Part shown: piece by piece, positions 8,996-17,218 of the stretch
Numbering within the stretch: the stretch's first letter is position 1
Layout: every line of letters starts with the position of its first letter
From: Oceanisphaera profunda
Lineage (GTDB): Bacteria; Pseudomonadota; Gammaproteobacteria; Enterobacterales; Aeromonadaceae
Length of the DNA stretch: 64,000 nt
Assembly: GCF_002157895.1 (NCBI RefSeq)
Contig: NZ_CP021377.1
Span: 310,001-374,000, forward strand
Direction: 5' to 3'
The notes under the pieces: generated by a model
Told to the model about the DNA's origin: nothing
Seen by the model: the letters and a program-made list of their open reading frames with translations, nothing else
Database searches by the model: none
Position numbers and translations under genes: made by a program

Positions 8996-9787
8996 TTACT
9001 TATGCCGAAAAGGCTGTAGTAACAATTGGAGTAAGCGCTGCTCTGCGGGGGCGCGAAACTGGGTTAAGCCAATGGTCATACCCTGTTGGCCAGCTTGGGG
9101 CTGAGCCAGATAGGTGCCGAATAATCGGTCCCACCAAGGGAGATTAAAACCAAAGTTGCTGTCGGTCTCATGAGGGATCACCGAATGATGTACTCGGTGC
9201 ATATCTGGCGTGACCAGTATCAATCGCAGCACGGCGTCCAGCCGCTTTGGCAGCTTCACATTACCGTGATTAAACATAGAAGAGGCGTTGAGCAAGACTT
9301 CAAATAATAAAACAGCCAGTGCCGGTGCACCCAACAAAGTAACGGCGGCCAGTTTGAGCAGCATAGACAGCACAATCTCGAGTGGATGAAAGCGCAAGCC
9401 AGTAGTGACGTCGAATTCCAGATCGGCATGATGTACACGGTGTAAACGCCATAACCAAGGCAGGCCGTGAAACAGCCGATGTTGCAGATAAATAAGCAAA
9501 TCCAGTATCAGCAGCGACAACACCAGTGTTAACCACCAAGGGATAGAGAGCAGATTAAACAGCCCCCAGCCCTGCTCGCTGGCCAGTATGGCCGCCCCCA
9601 CCGCCGCCAGCGGGAAAAACAACCTTAGCAACAGAGTATTAATAACGACGAGTAGCAAATTATGAGGCCAGCGCCCCAGACGACCAATCTGCTGAGGCCG
9701 ACGGGGTGCCCAGCATTCCCACAGCATCATAATGAATAACACGCCGGCAAAGCAGCCAAGGCGGATCCAAGGTTCATGCTCAAGCAT
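8996..9787 (-). CDS. Sterol desaturase / fatty acid hydroxylase family membrane protein
   Basis: A membrane di-iron oxygenase of the fatty acid hydroxylase superfamily. The 263-residue protein has four or five hydrophobic segments and the complete histidine-box set: HRLFH (HxxxH) near residue 108, HRVHH (HxxHH) near 119, an FNHGN segment, and HRVHH near 203. It is the last gene of the minus-strand operon that starts with the sigma factor; its ATG overlaps the stop of the preceding glycosyltransferase by eight bases, so it is coupled to it. Reaction unknown: members hydroxylate or desaturate sterols, fatty acids or carotenoids, or cleave alkylglycerol ethers. In this operon a lipid-modifying role, for instance on the lipid carrying a sugar made by the two glycosyltransferases, is a guess. 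Confidence 0.85.
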   Translation of the reverse strand: MLEHEPWIRLGCFAGVLFIMMLWECWAPRRPQQIGRLGRWPHNLLLVVINTLLLRLFFPLAAVGAAILASEQGWGLFNLLSIPWWLTLVLSLLILDLLIYLQHRLFHGLPWLWRLHRVHHADLEFDVTTGLRFHPLEIVLSMLLKLAAVTLLGAPALAVLLFEVLLNASSMFNHGNVKLPKRLDAVLRLILVTPDMHRVHHSVIPHETDSNFGFNLPWWDRLFGTYLAQPQAGQQGMTIGLTQFRAPAEQRLLQLLLQPFRHK

Positions 9788-10541
9788 GGTGGCTAGCCTC
9801 CGTAACGGGAGTTTGCAGCACGCTTGCCCAGCTGGCTGTCAGCCAGAACAAGTCTTGGGGTTCATCAATATCTTGCAGCCGCTCGGCCAATGTATAGCGC
9901 CAGCCCAGTTGCGTTAGCCGCGCTTGAGTGAGCGCCGCCACTTCAGAGGTGCTCCAGGGCATATCAGTAAATAAGCAGTCGTTAAACTGGCGCAAACCCA
10001 GCAGCGCATAACCGCCATCCCAAGTAGGATGCAGCAAGGCATCTTGCATGCTCAGACGCTGGGCGGCACGACGTAATAACTCGGGGGACAATTGCGGACA
10101 GTCGGTGCCCACTAGCAATACCTGCTGCTGAACTTGAGGTGCGAGCTCGGCCCTGTTAGTTAAGGCCCTGTTATTTAATGCATAGTTAGATAAGGAATAG
10201 TTAGATAAGGTATGGCCAGATAATAAATAGCTAGGTAAGGCATGGCCAGATAAGGCTCGGCGAGCGGCGCGAGCCATGCGAGACCCTAGATCTCCCTCGC
10301 CTTGGCTGCTGAGTATCAGTTGCGGTGGCAGCAACACGCCATCCCACTCGGGAGCATCAGCGGCTGGGCTCATGCACAGCTCAACGGGGCCTATATCGGC
10401 GGTTAGGCACGCCTCTAACGTGCTGGCCAACATCTGCTGCGCAAGCATTGCCGCCCTCTCGAAACCCAGCGACCCCGCGAGTCGGGTTTTAGCTAGGCCT
10501 GCAATGGGTGCCTTGGCAAACACAATAATGCGGGTGCTCAA
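9780..10541 (-). CDS. TIGR04282-type (DUF2064) glycosyltransferase
   Basis: A nucleotide-sugar-transferase-like protein of the DUF2064/TIGR04282 family, called 'arsenosugar biosynthesis glycosyltransferase' in databases because of its neighbourhood, not from biochemistry. It begins TRIIVFAKAPIAGLAKTRL and has GTDCPQLSPE and the WDGGYALLGL motif. The start is TTG at 10541: AGGAGG sits six bases upstream, and the TTG overlaps the stop of the gene before (TTGA); an ATG 102 bases earlier would overlap the neighbour widely. About 253 residues. Between RRA and AELAPQ it carries an insert of seven five-residue repeats encoded by 15-bp DNA units (separate entry), which is unusual. Cytoplasmic; partner of the TIGR04283 enzyme encoded just upstream. 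Confidence 0.86.
   Translation of the reverse strand: MSTRIIVFAKAPIAGLAKTRLAGSLGFERAAMLAQQMLASTLEACLTADIGPVELCMSPAADAPEWDGVLLPPQLILSSQGEGDLGSRMARAARRALSGHALPSYLLSGHTLSNYSLSNYALNNRALTNRAELAPQVQQQVLLVGTDCPQLSPELLRRAAQRLSMQDALLHPTWDGGYALLGLRQFNDCLFTDMPWSTSEVAALTQARLTQLGWRYTLAERLQDIDEPQDLFWLTASWASVLQTPVTEASHHA
10150..10254 (-). repeat. Seven 15-bp tandem units inside a glycosyltransferase gene
   Basis: Seven consecutive 15-bp units, such as GCATGGCCAGATAAG and GAATAGTTAGATAAG, encode a five-residue repeat of the form small residue-Leu-Ser/Asn-Gly/Asn-His/Tyr/Arg (for example ALSGH, TLSNY, SLSNY). Units differ by point changes but keep frame and length. The pattern resembles a minimal pentapeptide repeat. 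Confidence 0.85.
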
Positions 10542-11200
10542 CGGTACCTCCTGGCTAATTGACTCGGGCACGTGCCGCGCCAGTAGGCAAAGCGCAATCG
10601 CCACATGAGGAAAATGGTGCGCCATACGCCGTTTTGCTGCCAACGCCGCCCCGAAGTCAGCACTTTTTGCCGTAAACAGGCAGGCCAGCCCACGCGCTTA
10701 AGCCGTTGGCTAAGCGCGATATCTTCCATTAAGTCTTGTTCGGGAAAGCCACCCACCGCTACAAAAGCGGTGCGGCGCATAAACAGCGCTTGATCGCCGG
10801 TCGCAATGCCTGACCAACGAGAGCGCCAGTTCATCATAAAACTGATGACTTTTAGCATGGGATGCTGGCCACTAATGGCCACATCAAATCGCCCCCACTG
10901 ATGCAGCGCTAATGCTTTACTTATCAGCGACTCAAAATGCTCTGGTAGCCCCGTGTCCGCATGCAAAAATAACAGATACTCGCCTTGGGCATGCTCGGCG
11001 CCTAAGTTCATTTGCCGAGCGCGCCCCGCAGTACTACTTAACACTTTCACACCCTGTTGCTGGGCAATAGCCACCGACTGATCACTACTGCCGCCATCCA
11101 CCACAATTAGCTCGATATGAGACTTTTGGTTCGTCAAAGCCGCCAAGGTGCTAGGCAGCGCCTTGGCCTCATTGAGCATCGGCATAATAATGGACAACAC
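10538..11200 (-). CDS. TIGR04283-type family 2 glycosyltransferase
   Basis: A GT-A fold, family 2 glycosyltransferase (220 residues). It shows the N-terminal beta strand MPMLNEA, the VVDGGSSDQS motif, GRARQMNLGA, the metal-binding LHADTGLP (the DxD-like segment), and EDIALSQRLK as the catalytic-base helix. This is the TIGR04283 family, whose members sit next to TIGR04282 proteins and ArsS. Translation starts at GTG, sharing one base with the arsS stop (TAGTG). The C-terminus is basic and aromatic (WRLRFAYWRG), which may help it sit on the membrane. Fourth gene of the sigma-led operon. The sugar donor and acceptor are unknown; the arsenosugar label is from association only. Confidence 0.88.
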   Translation of the reverse strand: MLSIIMPMLNEAKALPSTLAALTNQKSHIELIVVDGGSSDQSVAIAQQQGVKVLSSTAGRARQMNLGAEHAQGEYLLFLHADTGLPEHFESLISKALALHQWGRFDVAISGQHPMLKVISFMMNWRSRWSGIATGDQALFMRRTAFVAVGGFPEQDLMEDIALSQRLKRVGWPACLRQKVLTSGRRWQQNGVWRTIFLMWRLRFAYWRGTCPSQLARRYR

Positions 11201-12216
11201 TATGAAGCCTTAGGCGCATCGTGTAGCGCGCGACTATCTAAAGCACCATTTAAAGCACCACTGCAGCTGCTGCCTTGGCCGGCGGTGCAGCCATAGCAAT
11301 GCTCGGCGACCCGTATTGGCTGGCCGTTTAGCTCACGATGCAGCAGATCGCGCAGATGAGGTCGGTGTTCTTTATTTTCAGCATCGGGCAGCCGTAGCCC
11401 TAATTGCTGGTTAAAATCACAGTCATATAAGTAGCCTTGCCAATCCACGCTGACTAAATTGCGACACATCAAATTTGCTAAATTATCGGCTGAATAATTG
11501 TCTTTTAGTAACCGCAAATAATCATGAAACTGCCCCTTGGTAATCAGGTAATCGCCAAAGCGTTTAATGGGCATATTGGCCAAGGCAAACAGATGATTAA
11601 ACCGAATATCAAAATGCGCCAGCAGTTCACGGCGATACGCCGCCTCCAAGCCTTGTTGCTCGGGCGGCAGGGTTGGCCCTTGTGGGTTATAAACCAAATT
11701 TAATATCAAGCCAGAATCGGGCTGACCATAACCCAGCTGATTAAGTTTTTGTAATGCGGCAATGCTTTTATTAAAGGTGCCTTTACCGCGCTGTTTATCC
11801 ACATTCTCCAGCTCGTAGCACGGCAATGACGCCACTACTTCTACTTGGTGCTCGGCTAAAAAATCGGCCAAGGTTTCGTGGCCTGGCTCATAAAGAATCG
11901 TGAGATTACACCTGTCTATTACATGCACACCCAGCTTGCGCGCGGCAATCACTACCTCGCGAAAGCGCGGGTGCATCTCGGGGGCGCCGCCGGTTAAATC
12001 GAGGGTGGTCAGCTTGCGTGCCTGTAATACACGGGGGATCAGGGCGAGATTTTCGTCATCCATCATTTCGGTGCGATGCGGGCCGGCTGCCACATGACAA
12101 TGCACACATTTCATATTGCACATATAGCCCAAATTCACCTGTAGTGTATCCAGCGCATCACGCTTGAGGGCAGGAAAGCCCGTTAGGTCGAGTAGCGGTA
12201 AAGTATCTCGCATCAT
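11200..12216 (-). CDS. arsS: ArsS-type radical SAM protein (DUF3641)
   Basis: A radical SAM enzyme with a cysteine-rich C-terminal DUF3641 domain, the ArsS family. In cyanobacteria ArsS adds an adenosyl-derived group to dimethylarsinous acid, the first step to oxo-arsenosugars. The 338-residue product has the cluster motif CNMKCVHC (residues 33-40), DLTGGAPEMHP as the SAM-binding glycine motif, CRNLVSVDWQG and CDFNQQLG, and ends with HCYGCTAGQGSSCSGA, the signature Cys cluster. Two ATG codons are adjacent at the start; GGAA precedes them. It lies 45 bases after the zinc-finger gene and is coupled to the glycosyltransferase. No arsM (arsenite methyltransferase) is in the window, so the substrate in this organism is not proven; a related selenium or other methyl-metalloid substrate is possible. 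Confidence 0.88.
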   Translation of the reverse strand: MMRDTLPLLDLTGFPALKRDALDTLQVNLGYMCNMKCVHCHVAAGPHRTEMMDDENLALIPRVLQARKLTTLDLTGGAPEMHPRFREVVIAARKLGVHVIDRCNLTILYEPGHETLADFLAEHQVEVVASLPCYELENVDKQRGKGTFNKSIAALQKLNQLGYGQPDSGLILNLVYNPQGPTLPPEQQGLEAAYRRELLAHFDIRFNHLFALANMPIKRFGDYLITKGQFHDYLRLLKDNYSADNLANLMCRNLVSVDWQGYLYDCDFNQQLGLRLPDAENKEHRPHLRDLLHRELNGQPIRVAEHCYGCTAGQGSSCSGALNGALDSRALHDAPKAS

Positions 12217-12261
12217 GATTCCTTTCTTTAGGCGGATCGCATTTGGCTAACATCACCGATG

Positions 12262-12492
12262 TTAGCTGCCGTCTTTATCAACCGGATCTTGTGGGTCCGG
12301 ATCGGTCGCTGTGGTGTCGGGTCGAAGAGCAAACCGATGCGCCAATGAACGAATAATCGGTAACTGCCGTTCAAATTGACGACAACCGTTACACATCACA
12401 GTGTGCAGCGCCAAAGAGAGCTGTTCAAATTGGCTTAAGGGCCGTTCTTGACTCTCAGACATTAGCCGAGTGGCTTTGTGACAACTCAACAT
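12262..12492 (-). CDS. Zinc-finger anti-sigma-factor-like protein
   Basis: A 76-residue soluble protein of the zf-HC2 / putative anti-sigma class. Two CxxC/HxxC-like clusters are visible: SCHKAT near the N-terminus and HTVMCNGCRQFE around residue 38, matching the His-Cys-Cys zinc arrangement of anti-sigma zinc fingers. The tail is acidic and disordered (DPDPQDPVDKDG). There is no membrane segment, so it would sense something in the cytoplasm. The start chosen is the ATG inside the last codons of the sigma gene (7-base overlap), because it puts the first Cys at residue 4; a longer upstream frame would overlap the sigma gene by 46 bases. The coupling indicates that it controls that sigma factor. 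Confidence 0.8.
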   Translation of the reverse strand: MLSCHKATRLMSESQERPLSQFEQLSLALHTVMCNGCRQFERQLPIIRSLAHRFALRPDTTATDPDPQDPVDKDGS

Positions 12493-13079
12493 GGGCAGTC
12501 TCCTTGTTGTTGCCAGGTATTTTCCAGGCATTCGCGTAACCGTAACCGAGCTCGATAGAGCAGCACATTAAGATTGCTGACCGTTAAATCCAGCTCTAGG
12601 CAAATTTCTCGGCTTTCTAAACCAATAAATTCGCGCATCATAAAAGTACGGCCTTGATTGGGGGGCAGCTTGTCTAAACACAATTCAAACAAGGTCCAGA
12701 ACTCCTGATCTTGTTGGTTGCTTTCTGGCTCGCTCCATTCCACAGGACGCTCTACTTTGTGCCACATGCCAAACCGGTTAAATAGCTGCTCTTCTAACTG
12801 ATTACTGTCGTCGGCACCTAAACTGGTGAGCGTGACCAAACGCTGGTTTTTGCGGATCACATCCACAATTTTGTGCTTAAGAATGGCAAACACCCAGTTT
12901 TTATAGGCGGCCCGACCCGCAAAGCTATCGGCGTATTTAAAAGCACCCAACATGGCCTCCTGCACTGCGTCTTCAGCCAATTGCGCATCTTTTAACTGTA
13001 GGGTGGCAAAACGCAGCATTTGTCGGCGTAATTCCTCGGTCAACAAAGGGTGTGCAACATTGTGTCTATGATCCATCAT
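12486..13079 (-). CDS. ECF-type sigma factor (TIGR02943-like)
   Basis: A 197-residue sigma-70 family factor with regions 2 and 4 only. Region 2 has QLKDAQLAEDAVQEAMLGAF and the WVFAILKHKIVDVIRK promoter-melting segment; region 4 has EFIGLESREICLELDLTVSNLNVLLYRARLRLRECL, a clear helix-turn-helix. The family is the TIGR02943 group, which in other proteobacteria is also followed by a small zinc-finger protein. It is first in a six-gene minus-strand operon leading to the radical SAM enzyme, the two glycosyltransferases and the hydroxylase, and it may drive its own promoter. Unusually, the C-terminus ends GDCPC, two cysteines. Trigger unknown. Confidence 0.9.
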   Translation of the reverse strand: MMDHRHNVAHPLLTEELRRQMLRFATLQLKDAQLAEDAVQEAMLGAFKYADSFAGRAAYKNWVFAILKHKIVDVIRKNQRLVTLTSLGADDSNQLEEQLFNRFGMWHKVERPVEWSEPESNQQDQEFWTLFELCLDKLPPNQGRTFMMREFIGLESREICLELDLTVSNLNVLLYRARLRLRECLENTWQQQGDCPC

Positions 13080-13312
13080 GACTCTTATTTGGTGGTGGCA
13101 GCGGATAAACAGAGTATATGTAGCTTAGCGCCTGCGCACTCATTTAGGACTCTAATGTTACCAATGCTGTGCGTTTCGTCTCTAATGTGTTGTTATGCTT
13201 GAGTTGTAACTTAACTCTTAACTTGAGTCGTGAGCAGGCACAGCTTTATTACAGTGCGAGCGTTTTTTATTACTTTTTTTCTACCCACACAGGCCAAGTA
13301 CAGGGATCCCTA

Positions 13313-14476
13313 ATGCGCCAATATCGAATATTTAATCAGGAAGATGCCGTTGCCTATGCCCGTGAGGCGGCCCAGCTTGGGCCAGAGCTGGTCTTGCAAG
13401 GAGCAGAAATAGGAGATGGCAACCTCAATCAGGTGTTTAAAGTATGCCAACCTGGCCAGGTCACAGGGTGGATTGTAAAACAAGCGCTGCCCTATATTCG
13501 CTGCATTGGTGACTCTTGGCCCCTAACGCGGGATCGCGCGCGCATCGAAGCCGAAATATTGCTACAACATGGGCAGTGTTGCCCCGAATTTACGGTAGCG
13601 GTATTGCATCACGATGCATCTTTGTCGGCGATGCTGCTAGAGGATTTATCGGAGCTGCAAGTGTGGCGCCAAGCCTTGTTGAACGGCGAGCATTTTGCCG
13701 ATGCTCCTGTGCAGCTAGGGGAATATTTAGCACAGGTGCATGTGCACAGCAGTGACTTCCGCTTAGATTATCAAGCCCAGCAAGCTGCACGAATACAGTT
13801 TGCCAACCCTGAGTTAATGTCGATCAGCGAAGCGGTATATTTTGTCGATCCCTTTTGTGATCATGAACGTAATAATGTGGCGGCAGGTATTCGTAATGAT
13901 GCCGAACTGCTCTGGGCCGATCAGGCATTAAAAGTACGAGTAGCTAAGCTCAAGCATGACTTTCGTTGCAAGGGCCAAGCGTTATTGCATGGCGACTTGC
14001 ATACCGGATCCGTGATGGTGGGCGCCGGCAAGCTTAAAGTGATTGATGCGGAGTTTGGCGGCTATGGCCCCATGGGTTTTGATGTGGGCGTACTGATCGC
14101 CAACTTGTTGCTTAATTTATGTAGCCAGAACTCTCCTCCTCCACAGCGGCAGCGCATTAAGGACGTACAAGCCTTTTGGCAAAGCTTTCACGCCCAGTTC
14201 TTTTTATTAGCCAGCCAAACCGCGGATCCAGCCCTAGCCGAGCCTGATTATATCACCGTCTTTTTACGTCAGGTGTGGCAAGACGCCTTAGGGTATGCCG
14301 GTTGTGAAATGATACGCCGCACCTTGGGCGTCGCCCATGTGGCAGATATTGACAACATTGCCGACCCAGAGCAAAAAATCGCCAGCCAACGGCACGCATT
14401 AGCACTGGGCCGCGCTCTGATCATGCACGCCGAGCAACTTGATGACGCCGAGCTGGAGAAGATAGCGTTAGGCTAG
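13313..14476 (+). CDS. S-methyl-5-thioribose kinase-like protein (MtnK family)
   Basis: A 387-residue small-molecule kinase of the MtnK family, which phosphorylates 5-methylthioribose (and, in some bacteria, 5-deoxyribose) at C1. The start has GDGNLNQVFKV as the nucleotide loop; WIVKQALPYIR carries the ATP-binding Lys; HGDLHTGSVMV is the catalytic loop with its Asp, and IDAEFGGYGPMGFDVG holds the metal-binding DxE. An open frame extends 144 bases further upstream, but the ATG at 13313 has AGGGA before it and gives the family N-terminus. No mtnA or other salvage gene is adjacent. It is divergent from the sigma operon. Radical SAM enzymes release 5'-deoxyadenosine or, in ArsS, a 5'-substituted nucleoside, so a pentose kinase here may act on the sugar that results; this is inference. 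Confidence 0.86.
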   Translation: MRQYRIFNQEDAVAYAREAAQLGPELVLQGAEIGDGNLNQVFKVCQPGQVTGWIVKQALPYIRCIGDSWPLTRDRARIEAEILLQHGQCCPEFTVAVLHHDASLSAMLLEDLSELQVWRQALLNGEHFADAPVQLGEYLAQVHVHSSDFRLDYQAQQAARIQFANPELMSISEAVYFVDPFCDHERNNVAAGIRNDAELLWADQALKVRVAKLKHDFRCKGQALLHGDLHTGSVMVGAGKLKVIDAEFGGYGPMGFDVGVLIANLLLNLCSQNSPPPQRQRIKDVQAFWQSFHAQFFLLASQTADPALAEPDYITVFLRQVWQDALGYAGCEMIRRTLGVAHVADIDNIADPEQKIASQRHALALGRALIMHAEQLDDAELEKIALG

Positions 14477-14759
14477 GTGAGGGTGATGAGTGATGAGGAC
14501 GACACAAAAGCGCTACGCCTTACGTTAAAGACCAGCACCCTCTCCTCTATACTCCTAAGTGGTTTGAAAAATCCATTCATCGCTAGGTGTGGAACCTGTG
14601 TATCTGATCCGGCGTTGCCGGATTTCGGCGCTCAAAGCGCAACTACATTCGTGCAATATGTTGATCTTACCTATTGAAAATGTTTTTCATATTTTGTCTC
14701 TATTTTCCGTGGATTCCGTGGCAAATATATCTTTAGGTTTCGGTATTTGGCTCTATAAA
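14477..14759. repeat. Intergenic region with a half-site of the GCCACGGAAT repeat
   Basis: This gap has no supportable gene. At 14702-14722 the inverted form TTTTCCGTGGATTCCGTGGC appears, a single end of the MITE-like family found complete at 21769, 34126 and 44672. No terminator for the kinase gene is seen. Confidence 0.55.
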
Positions 14760-16925
14760 TTAGCCCCGTCGCCAGCGATGATAACGGCTTAACCATGCCA
14801 AGATGCGTTTGGGCGCATGGGCGCGTTTCCACTCTCCGGCCACGTATTTATTGGCTTCTGCCAGTGTTGGATACACATGCATGGTGCCCAATATCTTGTT
14901 TAAGCCCAGCCCATGTTTCATGGCCAGTACATATTCTGCCAGCAAATCACCCGCATGCTCACCCACTATGGTCACCCCCAGTATTCGGTCTTTACCCGGC
15001 GGGGTTAACACCTTAATAAAGCCCTGATCTGAGCCGTCGGTAATGGCTCGGTCGAGCTCGCTCAGATTAAAGCGCGTGACTTCATAGGCGATATGTTGCG
15101 CAGTGGCTTCTTGCTCGTTTAAGCCCACTCGGGCTACCTCGGGATCGACAAAGGTACACCAAGGTACGATGGAGTAATCGACCTTAAAGCGTTTAAAATG
15201 GCCAAATAGCGCATTCACGCTCGCATACCACGCCATATGAGCGGCAGTGTGAGTGAATTGATAAGGTCCGGCCACGTCACCGGCGGCATAAATATTAGGG
15301 AACAAGGTTTCTAGATACTCATTGGTGGTTACGGTGCGCTCAGTGGTGATGCCGAGCTCCGTTAACCCAAAGCCCTGCAACCGCGCGCGCCGCCCTAGCG
15401 CTAGCAACAGGGTGTCGGCCTCAAGGGTAAGCGGTGTGTCGCCTTGATTTACCTGTACTTGGTTAACTTCTAGCCGTATGCCTGCAGATATAGGCGCTAA
15501 TTGCGTAGTGTCACAATCGGTGAGCACCCGCACCCCGTCGGCGACCAGCGCTTGTTTAACCCATTCACTCACTTCAGTATCTTCTTTGGGCATAAGGCGG
15601 GTATTGCGTTGCACCAAAGTCACGCTCGAGCCTAAGCGGGCAAAGGCTTGAGCCAGCTCGCAGCCAATCGGCCCCCCGCCCAGTATTAATAATCGCGCCG
15701 GTGGCGACGCTCGCTCGGCCATGGCCTGCCATAAGGTGTCACTGGTGAGGTAACCCACCTTATCCAATCCGGGCAATGGCGGCACCGCAGCACTGGCGCC
15801 CGTGGCAATAATAATACTGCGCGCCGTCAGCCTCTGCACATCACCGTTGCTCAAGGTCACTTCTACCGTCCAAGGGTCGACCAGTTTGCCGTGGCCTTGC
15901 AAGACGTTTACGCCCAGTTTCGTATAGCGCTCCACGCTGTCGTGAGGGGCTATCTTATTGATCACGGCCTGTACTCGCTGCATCACGCGTTTAAAGCTGA
16001 ATTCAGGTGCCGTGCTGGTGAGGCCATAATGCGCGGCATGGCGCATCTGGTGAGCCAGTTTGGCACTGCGCAGCAATGCCTTGCTGGGTACACAACCGGT
16101 ATTAAGACAGTCCCCGCCCATATTGCCGCCCTCAATAAGCGTAACCTTGGCCTTAACCGCCGCGGCTATATAGCCGCTGACTAAGCCTGCGGCACCGGCG
16201 CCAATTACTATCAGGTTGCAGTCAAAATGAGCGGGCTTATTAAAACCACGATACACTTTTCGGCGTTGTATAAGGCGCAGCACGGCACGCGCCAGCAACG
16301 GAAAAATACCGAGTAAGGCAAACGAGGCTAACAAAGTCGGCGACAGTATGCCGCTTAAGCTATTAATAGCCGCCAGCTGAGTACCGGCGTTCACATACAC
16401 CAAAGTACCGGGCAACATGCCGAGCTGACTTACCCAGTAAAAGGTGCGTATCGGCAGTGCCGTTAGCCCCATCAGCAGGTTAATGATAAAAAACGGAAAT
16501 ACCGGTACCAATCGCAGCGTAAACAGATAAAAGGCACCGTCTCGGTTAATGCCCTTATCGATGGCCTTGAGTCGGTCACCGAAGCGCTGTTGCACCTGAT
16601 CTCGCAGCAGAAACCGCGATACCAAAAACGCCAAGGTAGCACCGATACTCGAGGCAAATGACACCAATACCAACCCTTGCCAGACACCAAAAAAAGCTCC
16701 TGCGGCTAAGGTCATAATGGCCGCCCCCGGCAGTGACAACGCCGCCAGCACTACATACAGCACAAAAAAACCACCCGCCATCAACCAAGGCGACTCGGCG
16801 CGCAGCGTGGCTATGTGCGCCTGTTGTTGTTTTAGGGCGTCCAGAGTAAACCAGTCACCGAGATCGAAGATAAAAAACAGCGCAATGACCAGCACTAGCA
16901 GGATAAGCAATAGGGGTTTGCGCAT
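14760..16925 (-). CDS. TVP38/TMEM64 membrane domain fused to a mercuric-reductase-like flavoprotein
   Basis: A 721-residue fusion. Residues 1-230 form a DedA-like TVP38/TMEM64 membrane domain: an N-terminal hydrophobic helix, LSLPGAAIMTLAAGAFFG, and the amphipathic RLVPVFPFFIINLLMGL segment. From about residue 236 there is a class I pyridine nucleotide-disulfide oxidoreductase: the FAD motif VIGAGAAGLVSGY, the redox pair GGDCLNTGCVPSKAL, the NAD(P) motif LGGGPIGCELA, and AAGDVAGPYQFTHTAAH. There is no N-terminal HMA domain and no C-terminal Cys pair, so mercury reduction is not implied. The start at 16925 has AAGGA upstream. It is divergent from the Pro-Cys cytochrome gene. An electron-transfer or thiol/disulfide function at the membrane is plausible; the same fusion occurs in other proteobacteria with unknown function. 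Confidence 0.9.
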   Translation of the reverse strand: MRKPLLLILLVLVIALFFIFDLGDWFTLDALKQQQAHIATLRAESPWLMAGGFFVLYVVLAALSLPGAAIMTLAAGAFFGVWQGLVLVSFASSIGATLAFLVSRFLLRDQVQQRFGDRLKAIDKGINRDGAFYLFTLRLVPVFPFFIINLLMGLTALPIRTFYWVSQLGMLPGTLVYVNAGTQLAAINSLSGILSPTLLASFALLGIFPLLARAVLRLIQRRKVYRGFNKPAHFDCNLIVIGAGAAGLVSGYIAAAVKAKVTLIEGGNMGGDCLNTGCVPSKALLRSAKLAHQMRHAAHYGLTSTAPEFSFKRVMQRVQAVINKIAPHDSVERYTKLGVNVLQGHGKLVDPWTVEVTLSNGDVQRLTARSIIIATGASAAVPPLPGLDKVGYLTSDTLWQAMAERASPPARLLILGGGPIGCELAQAFARLGSSVTLVQRNTRLMPKEDTEVSEWVKQALVADGVRVLTDCDTTQLAPISAGIRLEVNQVQVNQGDTPLTLEADTLLLALGRRARLQGFGLTELGITTERTVTTNEYLETLFPNIYAAGDVAGPYQFTHTAAHMAWYASVNALFGHFKRFKVDYSIVPWCTFVDPEVARVGLNEQEATAQHIAYEVTRFNLSELDRAITDGSDQGFIKVLTPPGKDRILGVTIVGEHAGDLLAEYVLAMKHGLGLNKILGTMHVYPTLAEANKYVAGEWKRAHAPKRILAWLSRYHRWRRG

Positions 16926-17099
16926 AAGAAAATCCTTTTTATGGCGATGAGACGGGTCTTTATGACATTGAAGCCAACGAGTGACGGCTATCATTAGCGT
17001 TAAGCTTAAGAACAAAGTCGTCACCAAGCGCGCGATTCTTACAGCGAAATGGGCCGCTGGCGTAAGATGCCAATAACAATAAGCAGATCCGGTAATAAC

Positions 17100-17129
17100 T
17101 TTTGTAATGTTTTTGTAAAGCTTTTGTAA
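17100..17129 (+). promoter_or_regulatory. Pho-box-like triplet TTTTGTAA upstream of the Cys-rich cytochrome
   Basis: Three exact copies of TTTTGTAA begin at 17100, 17111 and 17122, with an 11-bp period. PhoB half-sites also recur every 11 bp, and the half-site TTGTAAT occurs in the good Pho box at 37864. The array ends 90 bases before the cytochrome ATG. A short hairpin (AAGGCAC/GTGCCTT, 17164-17187) lies in the probable untranslated leader. Confidence 0.55.
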
Positions 17130-17218
17130 CAACTAGGCTGTTAGCTGCGTCTTATTAGTACGCAAGGCACTTTTTATGCGGTGCCTTTATGGAAGACCCT
17201 ATCTTAAGGAGTACCATC

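Noticed and set aside
14760-16925. Calling the flavoprotein fusion a mercuric reductase
   Set aside because: It has the general disulfide oxidoreductase motif but no HMA domain and no C-terminal vicinal cysteines, and no other mer gene is near.
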